From Varibaculum vaginae (lineage in GTDB: Bacteria > Actinomycetota > Actinomycetes > Actinomycetales > Actinomycetaceae): DNA of 64,000 nucleotides. The notes under the pieces were generated by a model that searched no databases, was not told the origin of the DNA, and saw only the letters and a program-made list of their open reading frames with translations. Made by a program: the position numbers and the translations under genes. Every line of letters starts with the position of its first letter. Position 1 is the stretch's first letter. Positions 54,094-63,399 of this stretch are shown piece after piece. The DNA is taken from the NCBI RefSeq assembly GCF_900604285.1, contig NZ_UWNY01000001.1, positions 1,307,774 to 1,371,773 of the forward strand. The letters are read 5' to 3'.

Positions 54094-54363
54094 TTATTTG
54101 AGGCGTTTTCTTGCGCTGAAGCCTACCCCTAGCGCGATTCCGACTCCTGTGCCGTTTGCTACCCCCAAGGCGATATCGTCCATAATGAACCCAAAGATAA
54201 TGCCGGTCATAATCCCGGCAATCATTCCATAGGCCACGGCCTTACCATTGCCGCCGGAAGGTTCTGACGGATTAGGTTTACTCGTTTCGTCTTGCACGTA
54301 TTCCAGTATCACACACGATTCGGGTTTCCCTCGTTTTCTTCGCTCCCCACTCCTGGCTGACAT
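54094..54363 (-). CDS. Small glycine-rich membrane protein, unknown
   Basis: 89 residues on the opposite strand to its phage neighbours. A polar, Pro/Ser-rich N-terminus (KPNPSEPSGGNGK) is followed by two glycine-rich hydrophobic spans (VAYGMIAGIMTGIIFGFIM and ALGVANGTGVGIALGVGF) and a basic tail ARKRLK. Glycine-zipper-like packing is suggested. No family is recognised and no ribosome site is clear; a GTG at 54312 is an alternative start. It could be a cargo gene expressed in the lysogen. Confidence 0.5.
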   Translation of the reverse strand: MSARSGERRKRGKPESCVILEYVQDETSKPNPSEPSGGNGKAVAYGMIAGIMTGIIFGFIMDDIALGVANGTGVGIALGVGFSARKRLK

Positions 54364-54412
54364 GGTGGGGAGTTTTTGTTTCTTTTGATTTTTCTACTGA
54401 AAGGGCATTCCT

Positions 54413-55603
54413 ATGACTACGGTTCGCAGCGCTGAAGCAGTGTGTATCGGTCACCCCGATAAACTATGCGATCTAATTGCTGATCAGATTCTCGACGAAA
54501 TTCTCTACGCCGATCCCAACGCCCGCGTCGCGGTAGAGGTCATGGCTACTGGGCGACGCATTATTGTCACTGGTGAAATCAGCACTAAAGCTCGTGTGGA
54601 CTTGCGTGATTGCGTACGCACAGCACTTACTGCAGCTGGCTATAAACCGTGGAGATTTTTGGTATACGTATGGGTGAGGCGTCAATCTAACGATATTAAC
54701 GACGGCGTGACCACATCTTTAGAGGCTCGCCATGGCGATGAGTCCGCTTATTGTATTCAGGGTGCTGGTGACCAAGGCACGGTCTACGGCTATGCCTGCA
54801 CTGATACACCACAGCGCTTACCATTGCCTCTTGTTTTAGCCCACGAGATTTGTAAACGGCTAGATGCCGCGCGCAAGCAAGGAACCATCACAGGGATCTT
54901 CTCAGATGGTAAAGCACAAGTTTCGGTGCGCTACAACGACGCAGGAAAACCGCAAGCCGTAGAGACGGTGGTGGTTTCCGTCCAGCACGATAAATCCAAG
55001 GATTTCGATGAGTTGCGACGTGAAATCACCTCGATGATTATCGGTCCAGCTTGCTCTTCGTATCTTCCTGTCGATGAGAACACGACTATTTTGGTTAATC
55101 CTTCTGGGCGGTTCGTGGAGGGCGGCCCTAAAGCCGACACCGGACTCACCGGTCGAAAACTTATGGTTGATACCTATGGCGGTTTTGCTGGGCATGGTGG
55201 TGGAGCGTTTTCCGGTAAGGATCCGTCGAAGGTTGACCGGTCGGGTGCTTATATGGCGCGTTTGATCGCCAAGACGGTGGTGGATGCGCACCTAGCTGAA
55301 GAGTGCCAAGTCAGCATTTCTTATGCGATTGGTAAAGCCGACCCGGTCGCTTTTGCTATCGACACGCTCGGCACCGGTGAACATCCTGATGAACTAATTA
55401 CGGCTGCTGCGCGCGATGTCTTTAATCTTCGTCCGGCTGCGATCATCGACCAGTTACATCTCAAATCTCCCGGTTACGTGCGGTATTCGACGTATGGGCA
55501 TTTCGGGGATTGCACACGCAAGTGGGAAGACACCTGGACTACTAGCCGCGAGCTTGTCAAGGCGGTGAAAAACCATGCGCATCAAGCAAATAGCCATAAG
55601 TGA
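54413..55603 (+). CDS. metK: Phage-encoded S-adenosylmethionine synthetase
   Basis: 396 residues, full length. It has the N-terminal VCIGHPDKLCDLIADQILD (ATP/Mg site), GAGDQGTVYGYA, and GGFAGHGGGAFSGKDPSKVDRSGAYMAR, the three conserved MetK motifs. The enzyme makes AdoMet from methionine and ATP. It overlaps the next methyltransferase gene by 29 bases, so it is coupled to it and probably supplies AdoMet for phage DNA modification. It is more divergent than a housekeeping MetK (for example IGKADPVAFAIDTLG). Confidence 0.93.
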   Translation: MTTVRSAEAVCIGHPDKLCDLIADQILDEILYADPNARVAVEVMATGRRIIVTGEISTKARVDLRDCVRTALTAAGYKPWRFLVYVWVRRQSNDINDGVTTSLEARHGDESAYCIQGAGDQGTVYGYACTDTPQRLPLPLVLAHEICKRLDAARKQGTITGIFSDGKAQVSVRYNDAGKPQAVETVVVSVQHDKSKDFDELRREITSMIIGPACSSYLPVDENTTILVNPSGRFVEGGPKADTGLTGRKLMVDTYGGFAGHGGGAFSGKDPSKVDRSGAYMARLIAKTVVDAHLAEECQVSISYAIGKADPVAFAIDTLGTGEHPDELITAAARDVFNLRPAAIIDQLHLKSPGYVRYSTYGHFGDCTRKWEDTWTTSRELVKAVKNHAHQANSHK

Positions 55604-56831
55604 TCTCACCCCAGCTGACTACAACCCCCGCAAAGACCTACAACCTGGGGACACGGACTACGACAAACTAAAACGCTCGCTAAGCGAGTTTGGATATGTG
55701 GAGCCAGTCATCTGGAACAAAACCACCGGAAATATTGTAGGTGGGCATCAGCGCCTGAAAGTACTAGCTGATCTGGGCTATAAAACCGTGGACTGCGTGG
55801 TCGTCGAACTCGACGAAACCCGCGAAAAAGCCTTAAATGTTGCTCTAAACAAGATCAGTGGCGATTGGGATAATTCCAAACTCGCCCTACTCATAGCCGA
55901 CCTGGATGCTTCCGATTTCGACGTTGAACTCACCGGTTTCGACGAATCCGAAATACAACAGTTAATAGGTTCTCTTGATAGCGACAGTATCGAAGACGAT
56001 AACTTCGACCTGAACGCCGCCCTTGAAGCAGCAGCTTTCGTCGAAAAAGGCGATATCTGGAGGATTGGTAGGCATCGCCTGATGTGCGCGGACGCCACGA
56101 ACCCGGCCGATGTCGAAACCTTGATGGATGGCAAACAGGCTAATCTGGTGGTCACAGACCCGCCTTACAACGTGGACTTCAAATCGAACAGCGGCCTGAA
56201 AATCGCAGGCGACAAACAAGACACAGACACCTTCTACCAGTTCCTACTAGCTGCATTCACCAACATGGCGGCATCCCTAGATAAGGGAGGGTCAGCCTAT
56301 GTCTTCCACGCCGACACCGAAGGATTGAACTTCCGTCGCGCTTTTCAAGACGCTGGCTTCTACCTGTCGGGCTGTTGTATTTGGGTCAAAGACTCCCTCG
56401 TACTTGGCCGTTCCCCATACCAGTGGCAGCACGAACCAGTGCTGTATGGGTGGAAGAAAGACGGCTCTCACGCTTGGTATGCGAATCGCAAACAAACCAC
56501 GGTGTGGAATTTCGCCAAGCCGAGGAAGAATTCCGATCACCCCACTTCCAAGCCACTAGACCTGTTGGCTTATCCGATTCGTAACTCCACCCAAACCAAC
56601 GCAATCATCCTCGATACCTTTGCTGGGTCTGGTTCCACACTCATGGCTGCAGAAGCCACAGACCGCACTTGCTATTGCATGGAGCTGGATGAGAAATACG
56701 CTTCCGTGATTGTGCGCCGCTATGCCGAAGCAACCGGAGACGCAGCTGGGATCACCTGTACCCGTGGCGGCAAAGAATACGCCTACCTCGATTTGGTCAA
56801 AGAAGTCGAGCGCCCCAAGCAGAAAGGCTAA
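55575..56831 (+). CDS. ParB-domain fused DNA methyltransferase (beta class)
   Basis: 418 residues. N-terminal ParB/sulfiredoxin-like domain (IAISDLTPADYNPRKDLQPG, GGHQRLKVL), a linker, then an amino-methyltransferase with motif IV DPPY (D195) first and motif I DTFAGSGST near residue 350 last. This beta order is found in N6-adenine and N4-cytosine enzymes. The ATG lies inside the metK gene. It probably modifies phage DNA to avoid host restriction; the target is unknown. Confidence 0.9.
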   Translation: MRIKQIAISDLTPADYNPRKDLQPGDTDYDKLKRSLSEFGYVEPVIWNKTTGNIVGGHQRLKVLADLGYKTVDCVVVELDETREKALNVALNKISGDWDNSKLALLIADLDASDFDVELTGFDESEIQQLIGSLDSDSIEDDNFDLNAALEAAAFVEKGDIWRIGRHRLMCADATNPADVETLMDGKQANLVVTDPPYNVDFKSNSGLKIAGDKQDTDTFYQFLLAAFTNMAASLDKGGSAYVFHADTEGLNFRRAFQDAGFYLSGCCIWVKDSLVLGRSPYQWQHEPVLYGWKKDGSHAWYANRKQTTVWNFAKPRKNSDHPTSKPLDLLAYPIRNSTQTNAIILDTFAGSGSTLMAAEATDRTCYCMELDEKYASVIVRRYAEATGDAAGITCTRGGKEYAYLDLVKEVERPKQKG

Positions 56832-56834
56832 CCC

Positions 56835-57887
56835 TTGACAAAAACTTTAAGGCTTGGCTCGCTTTTTGATGGCTCAGGTGGCTTCCCACTAGCGGCAACA
56901 AAGGTTGGTATCGAACCTGTGTGGGCAAGTGAGATTGAGCCCTTCCCGATCCTGGTCACCACCACGCGCCTTCCGCAAATGCAACACCTAGGCGACATCT
57001 GCGACATTGACGGCAGTCAGCTAGAGCCGGTGGATGTGGTCACGTTTGGCTCTCCTTGCCAAGACCTGTCGGTAGCAGGTAAAAGGGCAGGTTTAGCTGG
57101 CGAACGCTCGGGTCTATTCCACCAAGCCGTCAGAGTCATCAGAGAAATGAGAAAGGCAAGTCATGGTCTATATCCAAGATTCGCTGTTTGGGAAAACGTG
57201 CCCGGAGCCTTCTCAAGCAATAAAGGGGCAGACTTCCACAGCGTCCTGCAAAACCTCATCTCGGTTGTCGACGAAACGGCAGCGGCTGACCTACCTCGAG
57301 TACAAAAGTGGCATAAAGCTGGAGCGATCGTGGCAGACCAATGGAGTATTGCGTGGCGAGTATTGGACGCGCAATTTTTCGGAGTAACCCAACGACGCAA
57401 AAGAATCTACCTTATCTGCGATTTTGCAAGCGGGCGTGCCGGACAAATACTCTTTGAGCCCCAACGCGTGTTCCGGGATCTTGCGCCGGGCTGCAGTGAA
57501 AGGCAAAACCCTCCCACCAATCCTCGAGCAGGCACTCACGAGGCAAGCAAATCTTTAGATGTGTTCGCCTTGCGGATGCGGGCAGGTAAACCAGGCGGCG
57601 GTAAAGGCCCGCTCGTGCAAACAAACCTTTCGGGCACGCTCGGATGCAGTAACGACCAGAGTATTATTGAGCCGCTACTGTTTGACCATCATCCTCATGA
57701 TGCCAGGGTGGGCGGACCATGCCAGATAGCACCAACCGTGACCGCTCGTTACGGCACTGACGGAGGCAATACTCCCATCATCGCTACCGCCTACGGTTTC
57801 AATGCGTTGCATGAGGAACGCGGCGCAGCAGTAGGCAGGTACGGTTATCCCACCGAGGTATCAAAGACGCTCGATACGTCTGGAGCT
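56835..57887 (+). pseudogene. Cytosine-5 DNA methyltransferase, N-terminal part (gene interrupted)
   Basis: 351 residues of a C5 methyltransferase: motif I GSLFDGSGGFPLA, motif IV GSPCQDLS with nucleophile C75, motif VI WENVPGAFSSN and motif VIII QRRKRIYLIC, then the target-recognition region up to EVSKTLDTSGA. The start is TTG 56835, three bases after the ParB-methylase stop. At 57887 the frame runs into unrelated DNA. The missing C-terminus resumes at 62161, so the gene is split by about 4.27 kb. Confidence 0.9.
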
Positions 57888-57889
57888 AT

Positions 57890-58525
57890 TCTCAAATTAT
57901 TAATACGAAAATCGGTTCCCTGGACACCTCTAAACTTGGCCCTGCCGCGCAGATGTCGATGCTGGAAGCCGGATTTTTCGCGTCGGCAGATCCGCAGGGC
58001 GACGGGCAGATTGATTGGCAGGTCTATGGTTCTGACGGTGCGATAGTGGGGGAGGGCAAGTGCCCCGCCCTGGCGGTACAAGCCTTGCACACTCAACTGC
58101 GCGCCGGACTTCGGCTGGACACTGACAGCGCTATGGCAGCTCTAAAATCTGGGAAAATCCCTGTCCTCATGCCCAATCGGACGTATTTTTTGGCAGACCG
58201 CGGGGAAACCTGTGCGTCCTGGCCCGGCTGCGCTGCCAAAACTTGGACCACCGGGGACGGCGTTACCCTCAATCTGAAAGCTCCGGGGACTCCGTTGACC
58301 TCCGACGCGACAAAAGCCGTGTTTACGGAGGGCAACGGGGGGCTGCTGAGTTACGGGGTGGTCGACGGGAAATTCCTTTGGGAAGGCGTCGCGCCGCCAT
58401 TGAAAGGAGCTGCCACCACCGGGGATACGTTTGTCCTGGGGTCAGGGTTGGGTCAGTTGGCGCAGCTGGGTGACCTCAACAAGGGCAGTGCCAAGGCAGT
58501 GTTGCGCTACCTCGGCCTACCCTAG
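57890..58525 (+). pseudogene. 5'-truncated unknown protein at insert edge
   Basis: The frame is open from the left junction. Its first ATG is 57953, giving 190 residues, but coding-like sequence begins before it (IINTKIGSLDTSKLGPAAQ), so the N-terminus is probably lost. The rest has DWQVYGSDGAIVGEGKCPALAVQAL, RTYFLADRGETCASWPGCA and LSYGVVDGKFLWEGV; no membrane span or recognised domain. It ends nine bases from the convergent permease gene. Family not recognised. Confidence 0.5.
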
Positions 58526-58534
58526 AGGGCTGCC

Positions 58535-59428
58535 TCAAGAAGCAACCTGTTGAGGTTCCGGGTCAGAGCCGGGGGCGGCAGACTGCGCGCCATGATAGCG
58601 CTGCAGACGCTGTTGACGAAGCAAATCCACCAGCCAAACAATCAGGAACAATACGCCTTCAAGCAGCACGACTGTGGCTCCTGACGCGGTATCGAACCAG
58701 TAGGAAATATAGGCTCCCAGCACGACACAGGATACGGAAAGCAAGGGAGCTATCCATAGCATAGCGTTGAACCGGTTTGTGAGCAGCCGGGCGGTTGCGC
58801 CAGGGGTAATCACCAGTGCCACGATGAGGATTGCGCCCACTGCTTGCATCGCCACCACGACTGTCAAAGACAGAGCTACCAGCAACAGAGTCGCCAACCA
58901 GCTTGTAGAGATGCCGATAGCGTGGGCGTGAGTCTTGTCGAAGGCATACAGCACCAAATCCCGTTTTTTGTATAACAACAGCACCAGAGCGAGTGGGCTC
59001 AATATCAAGACCTGCCACATATCGGCTCTGGTAATGCCGAGCATGTCGCCAAACAAAATGTGGTGCAAATCAATGTGACTGGGGAACAGACTGATTAAGA
59101 CCAGACCGGAGGCAAACATTGTCGTGAATACCACCCCAATAGCCGTGTCTTCTTTGACCCGTCCGCGCCCCCGCACTGCGCCAATCAATCCCACCACCAG
59201 CAAAGCTGCCACGAGGGCGCCTATTGCGAAGGGCGTTCCCAAGAGGTAGGACACGACGATTCCGGGAAGAATTGCGTGGGACAGGGCGTCACCTAACAGT
59301 GACCAGCCAATCAAGACCAACCAGCAGGACAACACGGCACAAACCGCCGCCGCGACTCCGGTGACGATGATGCCCCGGAGCATAAACTGCTGCGTCCACA
59401 TTTCGATGAAAGCTTCATAAAAATTCAC
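58535..59428 (-). CDS. Metal ABC transporter permease (Mn/Fe/Zn type)
   Basis: 297 residues with about eight hydrophobic spans; family features GLLGDALSHAILPG-like (here SLLGDALSHAILPGIVVSYLLG), EDTAIGVVFTTMFASGLVL and LTVVVAMQAVGAILIVALVITPGATARLL identify the ABC-3 permease of the ZnuB/MntB/SitC class. It is third in a minus-strand operon after the binding protein and ATPase, overlapping the ATPase stop by four bases. A polar C-terminal tail extends past the last span. Confidence 0.93.
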   Translation of the reverse strand: MNFYEAFIEMWTQQFMLRGIIVTGVAAAVCAVLSCWLVLIGWSLLGDALSHAILPGIVVSYLLGTPFAIGALVAALLVVGLIGAVRGRGRVKEDTAIGVVFTTMFASGLVLISLFPSHIDLHHILFGDMLGITRADMWQVLILSPLALVLLLYKKRDLVLYAFDKTHAHAIGISTSWLATLLLVALSLTVVVAMQAVGAILIVALVITPGATARLLTNRFNAMLWIAPLLSVSCVVLGAYISYWFDTASGATVVLLEGVLFLIVWLVDLLRQQRLQRYHGAQSAAPGSDPEPQQVAS

Positions 59429-60231
59429 TGTCCACCTCCTGACGCGGCGGGATTTAATCCAAACGCTTTCGCGAGGTTTTGCGGGTCTAAGGCGCCGGCG
59501 GGATCACCTTGATAAACTACGCGACGATACAGCAAAACCACTTCATCGCAGAGCTTTTCCAAAGAAGCCAAATCGTGGGTTGAAACCACCACCGTGGTGC
59601 CTTTTGCCGAGATTTTGCGCAGCAAATCGACGATATTGGTTTCGGAGTATTTGTCTACTCCGGCAAACGGTTCATCGAGGAGCAGGAGGGGCGCGCCTTG
59701 GGCAATCGCGCGGGCGATAAACACCCTTTTCTTTTGACCGCCGCTCAACGCCCCAATTTGGCGCTGTTGCAAATCTTGCAACTCCACCATTTCTAACGCG
59801 GCTTGCACCGCTGCCACGTCTGCAGATTTGGGACGACGGGTCGGTCCCATAAATCCATACCGTCCCATCATGACGACTTGGTTTACGTTAACCGGGAAGT
59901 CCCAATCGATTTCCTCATTTTGCGCAACATAACCAATCAGTCGCTGTTTGCGGGCTTGGTTCGCGTCAATTCCGGCAACTTTAATACTGCCCTTTTGATA
60001 CGAAACGCTGTTGGTGATGGATTTGAACAGTGTTGATTTTCCCGAACCGTTCATCCCTACCAGACCACAAATTTGACCGCGCGACACGGTTAAACTGGCA
60101 CCCTCCAGTGCCACATTAGCTCCGTAACGAACATGCAAATCTGAGACTTCTAATATAGGCGGGGCTAAATTTGAGCTGGACTCAGCTTCAGCCCCGCCTG
60201 GCTCTATGCGGTTGTCGAGAGCATCACTCAT
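59425..60231 (-). CDS. Metal ABC transporter ATPase (Mn/Fe/Zn type)
   Basis: 268 residues. Walker A GMNGSGKST, Q-loop YVAQNEEIDWDFPVNV (typical of metal importers), signature LSGGQKKRVFIARAIAQ, Walker B LLLLDEPFAGVD and H-loop VVSTHDL are all intact. It energises the adjacent permease. The start overlaps the stop of the binding-protein gene by four bases and its stop overlaps the permease start, a tightly coupled operon. Confidence 0.94.
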   Translation of the reverse strand: MSDALDNRIEPGGAEAESSSNLAPPILEVSDLHVRYGANVALEGASLTVSRGQICGLVGMNGSGKSTLFKSITNSVSYQKGSIKVAGIDANQARKQRLIGYVAQNEEIDWDFPVNVNQVVMMGRYGFMGPTRRPKSADVAAVQAALEMVELQDLQQRQIGALSGGQKKRVFIARAIAQGAPLLLLDEPFAGVDKYSETNIVDLLRKISAKGTTVVVSTHDLASLEKLCDEVVLLYRRVVYQGDPAGALDPQNLAKAFGLNPAASGGGQ

Positions 60232-61166
60232 TTCTGAGTCAATCCTCGGGTAATCAAATCTGCGTCGTAGCGCAACAGATCCAGATAGGTCGGAACGTCT
60301 CCATCTGAGTCTGACAAGGAATCAACATACAATTCCCCACCGAATTTCGCACCTGTGGCTTCCACAACGGGTCGCATTTTGTCTCCCACGGTTGACTCGC
60401 AGAAAACTGCGGGAACGTGGTTTTGCTTCACGTAGTCTTCCACTTCCGCTACGCGAGAGGGAGTGAGGGCTCCTTCGGCATTTACGCCCCACAAGAATTT
60501 CTCGTTGAGGTTATAGTCGCGAGTCAGATACGAGAATGCTCCCTCACAGCTGACCAAAGTACGTTGTGACGGGTCGAGCTGAGAAAGCGTGGACGTGATG
60601 TCCTCGCCGACTTTTTCAATCTTGGCACCATACTGTTTGGCATTTTCCTGGTACTCGGAGCAGTTCTTTGCATCTAAATCGCAGAAGGCTTTTGCCATAT
60701 TCTTCACGTAGAGGGCGCCGTTTTTCGGGCTCATCCAAGCGTGCGGATTGGGCTTACCCTTGTAGTCGCCTTCGGTAATCGGAATGGGCTCTACGCCCTG
60801 CGAAACATTGACCTTTTTGGCATCCAGATCGGCGGTAAACTTCGTGAACCAGCGTTCCAAATCCAGCCCGTTATTTAAAATCAGTTTCGCTTTCTGCGCC
60901 GACTTCAAGTCCGAGGGCGTGGGTTGGTAATCGTGGATTTCCGCCCCAGGTTTGGTGATAGAGCGGACTTCCAGATGGTCTCCGGCAACGTTTTGAGCCA
61001 TGTCCTGCAACACGGTAAATGTGGTGAGGACCAGGGGTTTGCCTGGTGCGGCTGAATCCGAGCTGGAGCTGGGGGTCCCGCCGCACCCGCTGAGAGAGGC
61101 TCCCAGGCACAAAAGCGCGGCTACGGTCAAGGTTCCTTTAATTTGCTTGTTTTTAAATCTCTTCAC
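60228..61166 (-). CDS. Metal-binding lipoprotein of an ABC importer (Mn/Fe type)
   Basis: 312 residues with a lipoprotein signal (LLCLGASLSGCGG). Ligand positions of cluster A-I proteins are visible: His in IHDYQPTPSD, His in NPHAWMSP, Glu in VSCEGAFSYL and Asp in ELYVDSLSD. Glu rather than His at the third site favours manganese or iron over zinc (PsaA/MntC pattern). The start is GTG 61166. It is first in the operon and carries a DtxR-like box just upstream, which also argues for Mn/Fe control. Confidence 0.9.
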   Translation of the reverse strand: MKRFKNKQIKGTLTVAALLCLGASLSGCGGTPSSSSDSAAPGKPLVLTTFTVLQDMAQNVAGDHLEVRSITKPGAEIHDYQPTPSDLKSAQKAKLILNNGLDLERWFTKFTADLDAKKVNVSQGVEPIPITEGDYKGKPNPHAWMSPKNGALYVKNMAKAFCDLDAKNCSEYQENAKQYGAKIEKVGEDITSTLSQLDPSQRTLVSCEGAFSYLTRDYNLNEKFLWGVNAEGALTPSRVAEVEDYVKQNHVPAVFCESTVGDKMRPVVEATGAKFGGELYVDSLSDSDGDVPTYLDLLRYDADLITRGLTQK

Positions 61167-61175
61167 GGGTATAGC

Positions 61176-61195
61176 CTAAGTTAGGCATACCTAAG
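61176..61195 (-). promoter_or_regulatory. DtxR/IdeR/MntR-like operator
   Basis: On the minus strand TTAGGTATGCCTAACTTAG resembles the iron/manganese box TTAGGTTAGGCTAACCTAA in about 14 of 19 positions. It ends about ten bases before the GTG of the binding-protein gene, where a repressor would block initiation. It suggests repression when Mn or Fe is sufficient. Confidence 0.65.
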
Positions 61196-61255
61196 TTTGC
61201 AAGCCCGAAACCGTTAAAATCCCGTAATTTAGCGATTTTTTTGTACTGACAAATC

Positions 61256-62160
61256 CTAAAAAACCAAGGATACGAGCTTTGGAGCACGCACGATAATCCG
61301 TTTCGGCTCCCGCCCGTCCAGCAACTTCACCACCGCCGGTTCCGCCAGGACCTTCGCCTGCAAATCCGCCTCGGAAATCTCGGGGTCCACCGACACTTTC
61401 GCGCGCACCTTGCCCGCCACCTGCACCACGCAAGTGACCTCCTCAGCCGCCAACAGCGACTCATCGGTCACGACCGGGAACGTGGCCCGGGCGATTCCGC
61501 CCTGGTGACCCAAACGTTCCCACAGTTCCTCCGCAATGTGCGGAGCGATGGGGGCGACCATCACGACCAACGCTTCTGCGGCCTCACGTGGCACCTGGGG
61601 TAACCCGGTGAGGTGATTATTCAGCACAATCATCTTGGCGATAGCCGTGTTCACGCGCAGATTGTCGTACTCCACGGTGACATCGTGAATGGTGCGAGCC
61701 AGCACTTTTGCGGTCGCCAAATCCGGGGCGTCATCGGTCACGGTGAGCGCGCCGGTGTTCTCATCGACGATATTGCGCCACAGTCGCTGCAGGAAACGCT
61801 GGGAACCGACCACCGCGCGCGTGTCCCACGGACGGGACATATCCAGCGGTCCCATCGACATCTCGTAAACCCGGAACGTGTCCGCGCCGTAATCCGCGCA
61901 CATCTGATCAGGGGTGACAATGTTCTTGAGCGACTTGCCCATCTTGCCGAACTCGCGGTTGACGGGCTGACCCTGCCAGGTAAAGCCGTCCTCCTCGCTA
62001 CCCTCCACCTCGTCAGCCGGGACGTATTGCCCACGTGAATCCGTGTAGGCATAAGCCTCAATCATGCCCTGGTTGAACAGGCGATGGAACGGCTCTGAAC
62101 TGGACACATATCCCAAGTCGTAGAGGACCTTGTGCCAAAAACGCGCGTACAGCAGGTGTT
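61256..62160 (-). pseudogene. leuS: Leucyl-tRNA synthetase, C-terminal third only
   Basis: The frame runs from the right insert junction as HLLYARFWHKVLYDLGYVSS, through the KMSKS-region KMGKSLKN, DTFRVYEMSMGPLDMSRPW, the anticodon-binding domain (IAPHIAEELWERLG) and a normal C-terminus (APKLVSLVF). Only about 300 of the roughly 900+ residues are present; the Rossmann HIGH half and editing domain are missing. It cannot be functional. It shows that the insert came from a chromosome, probably of another actinobacterium. Confidence 0.93.
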
Positions 62161-62628
62161 TCTCCGACCTGCAACCAAGGCGGCATCGCCATCGTCGAAC
62201 CCGACGTTGTGAGCGCCTCGAAGGCAGACTTCTTCTGCCGAGGCAACGTCAATATTGCTGGCGCTCTGTTGGCTTCGGACTCAACTGAGCCGCCCCTGGT
62301 CACTGACCCTGGCATGCCCAAATACCGCGTGAGACGCTTAACCCCCACCGAATGCGCCCGCCTACAAGGATTCCCTGATACTTGGACAGACGGACTCGCC
62401 ATCGAGAACCCGAGCGAAGACGTGCTGGATTATTGGTGGCAGGTCTGGGCTAGCTGGGCCAAGGTGCAAGGATTGAAAAAACCTAAAACCCGCAACCAAG
62501 TACGCAAATGGCTGGCTAATCCAGCGTCCGACCGGGCACTCTACAAGCTGTGGGGAAACGGGATAGCTTTGCCGTGCGCCAAACTCGTGCTTTCCCAGAT
62601 AGTCGCCGAGAGCACTAAAACTCCTTGA
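62161..62628 (+). pseudogene. Cytosine-5 DNA methyltransferase, C-terminal part
   Basis: In frame with the N-terminal half ending at 57887. It begins SPTCNQGGIAIVEPDV and has motif IX/X features: YRVRRLTPTECARLQGFPDTW and YKLWGNGIALPCAKLVLSQIV. GTG 62209 could start a 139-residue fragment, but that would lack the catalytic half. Joining the two parts gives a complete enzyme of about 506 residues, so the split looks recent. Confidence 0.88.
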
Positions 62629-62631
62629 TTT

Positions 62632-62681
62632 TAAGGCAAAAATTACTGGATAAGTACGCGCTCCTATGGCTGTATGTACAT
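62632..62681 (+). repeat. Conserved phage leader, copy 1 (diverged)
   Basis: AGGCAAAAATTACTGGATAAG, then CTATGGC and TGTATGTACA, aligns with copies at 63400 and 63915. The TGTA/TACA arms are kept but the second dyad is replaced by TGACCAAACA. It precedes the 71-residue ORF by about 35 bases. Confidence 0.7.
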
Positions 62682-62716
62682 GACCAAACAACCAGCAAGA
62701 AAGAGAGGGTTTGGTG

Positions 62717-62932
62717 ATGATGGGACAGCTATATGTCGATCTAGAAGAAATCGAAAACCTCGGAGTCGACCTCACCGATATTGGTGCGGTGTGGAATGCG
62801 GCCAAAGACCACGGCTACGAGCACGTAGAAATGATCGTCTCCAACTTTCCAGACAACTACCTGCGCCTCATCCGCACATGGATGGACGTTCAAAGCATCG
62901 AATTTGATGGTGAGGAGGATGAGCAATGGTGA
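62717..62932 (+). CDS. Small acidic phage protein, unknown
   Basis: 71 residues from ATG 62717 (AGAGAGG eight bases upstream; TTG, GTG and another ATG are close alternatives). Strongly acidic, LYVDLEEIENLGVDLTDIGAVW and VQSIEFDGEEDEQW. No family recognised. It overlaps the next gene by seven bases and is preceded by the conserved leader, making it the first gene of a two-gene cassette. Confidence 0.65.
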   Translation: MMGQLYVDLEEIENLGVDLTDIGAVWNAAKDHGYEHVEMIVSNFPDNYLRLIRTWMDVQSIEFDGEEDEQW

Positions 62933-63378
62933 ACACCAAAAAGGCTGAAAACTACGGGCTCTTAGTCACCCTGCCCGCCACGCTTGATGAGACTGAGCTG
63001 GCAAGGCTGCATGAACTTATCGCTGCCAAGAAAGACTTGATCGCTAAAGCGCTCGGCGCGAGCCATCTCGACATCACCACCAGTAGCGAGGGGCTGAGTT
63101 TTCCTTGGTGGGATGAGCTGCCAGAGTTCGAGAAGATCACGGCATACACCGAGTTCCTAAGCAAAATGGTCGCATATGCGAAACGCATCGGGCTCACCAC
63201 CCACCGCGCCGCGAGTGACAAGGTGGTGAATGAGAAGTATGAACTGCGCTCCCTGCTTTACCGCATCGGACTTTCTGGTAAAGAACATAAGGAAGTACGC
63301 AAGATCTTACTTGCACCATTAAGCGGTGATTCTGCGTGGAAAACCCCGCCACTAATAAACACTAACCAAGAGATGTAA
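62926..63378 (+). CDS. Phage protein of unknown function, 150 residues
   Basis: MVNTKKAENYGLLVTLPATLDETELARLHELIAAK..., then ITTSSEGLSFPWWDELPEFEKITAYTEFLSKMVAYAKRIGLTTHRAAS and a basic helix YRIGLSGKEHKEVRKILLAPLSGDSAWK. Similar hypothetical proteins occur in phages of bifidobacteria and relatives, from memory. The ATG is inside the previous gene. Possibly an accessory or anti-defence protein; this is inference from position only. Confidence 0.65.
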   Translation: MVNTKKAENYGLLVTLPATLDETELARLHELIAAKKDLIAKALGASHLDITTSSEGLSFPWWDELPEFEKITAYTEFLSKMVAYAKRIGLTTHRAASDKVVNEKYELRSLLYRIGLSGKEHKEVRKILLAPLSGDSAWKTPPLINTNQEM

Positions 63379-63399
63379 ACCACTATTTATTAGGCAAAA

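Larger units (their letters stand above)
57888..62160. mobile_element. 4.27-kb foreign insert splitting the phage methyltransferase
   Basis: The segment lies precisely between the two in-phase halves of the C5 methyltransferase. It is visibly more GC-rich than its surroundings and starts and ends inside genes (an unknown ORF on the left, leuS on the right), with a complete metal ABC transporter between. No transposase, terminal inverted repeat or clear target duplication is seen at either edge. It could be an illegitimately captured chromosomal fragment or an assembly chimera. Confidence 0.7.

Noticed and set aside
57888-62160. Transposon or integron cassette explanation for the insert
   Set aside because: No transposase, integrase, terminal inverted repeats or attC-like structure at the edges.
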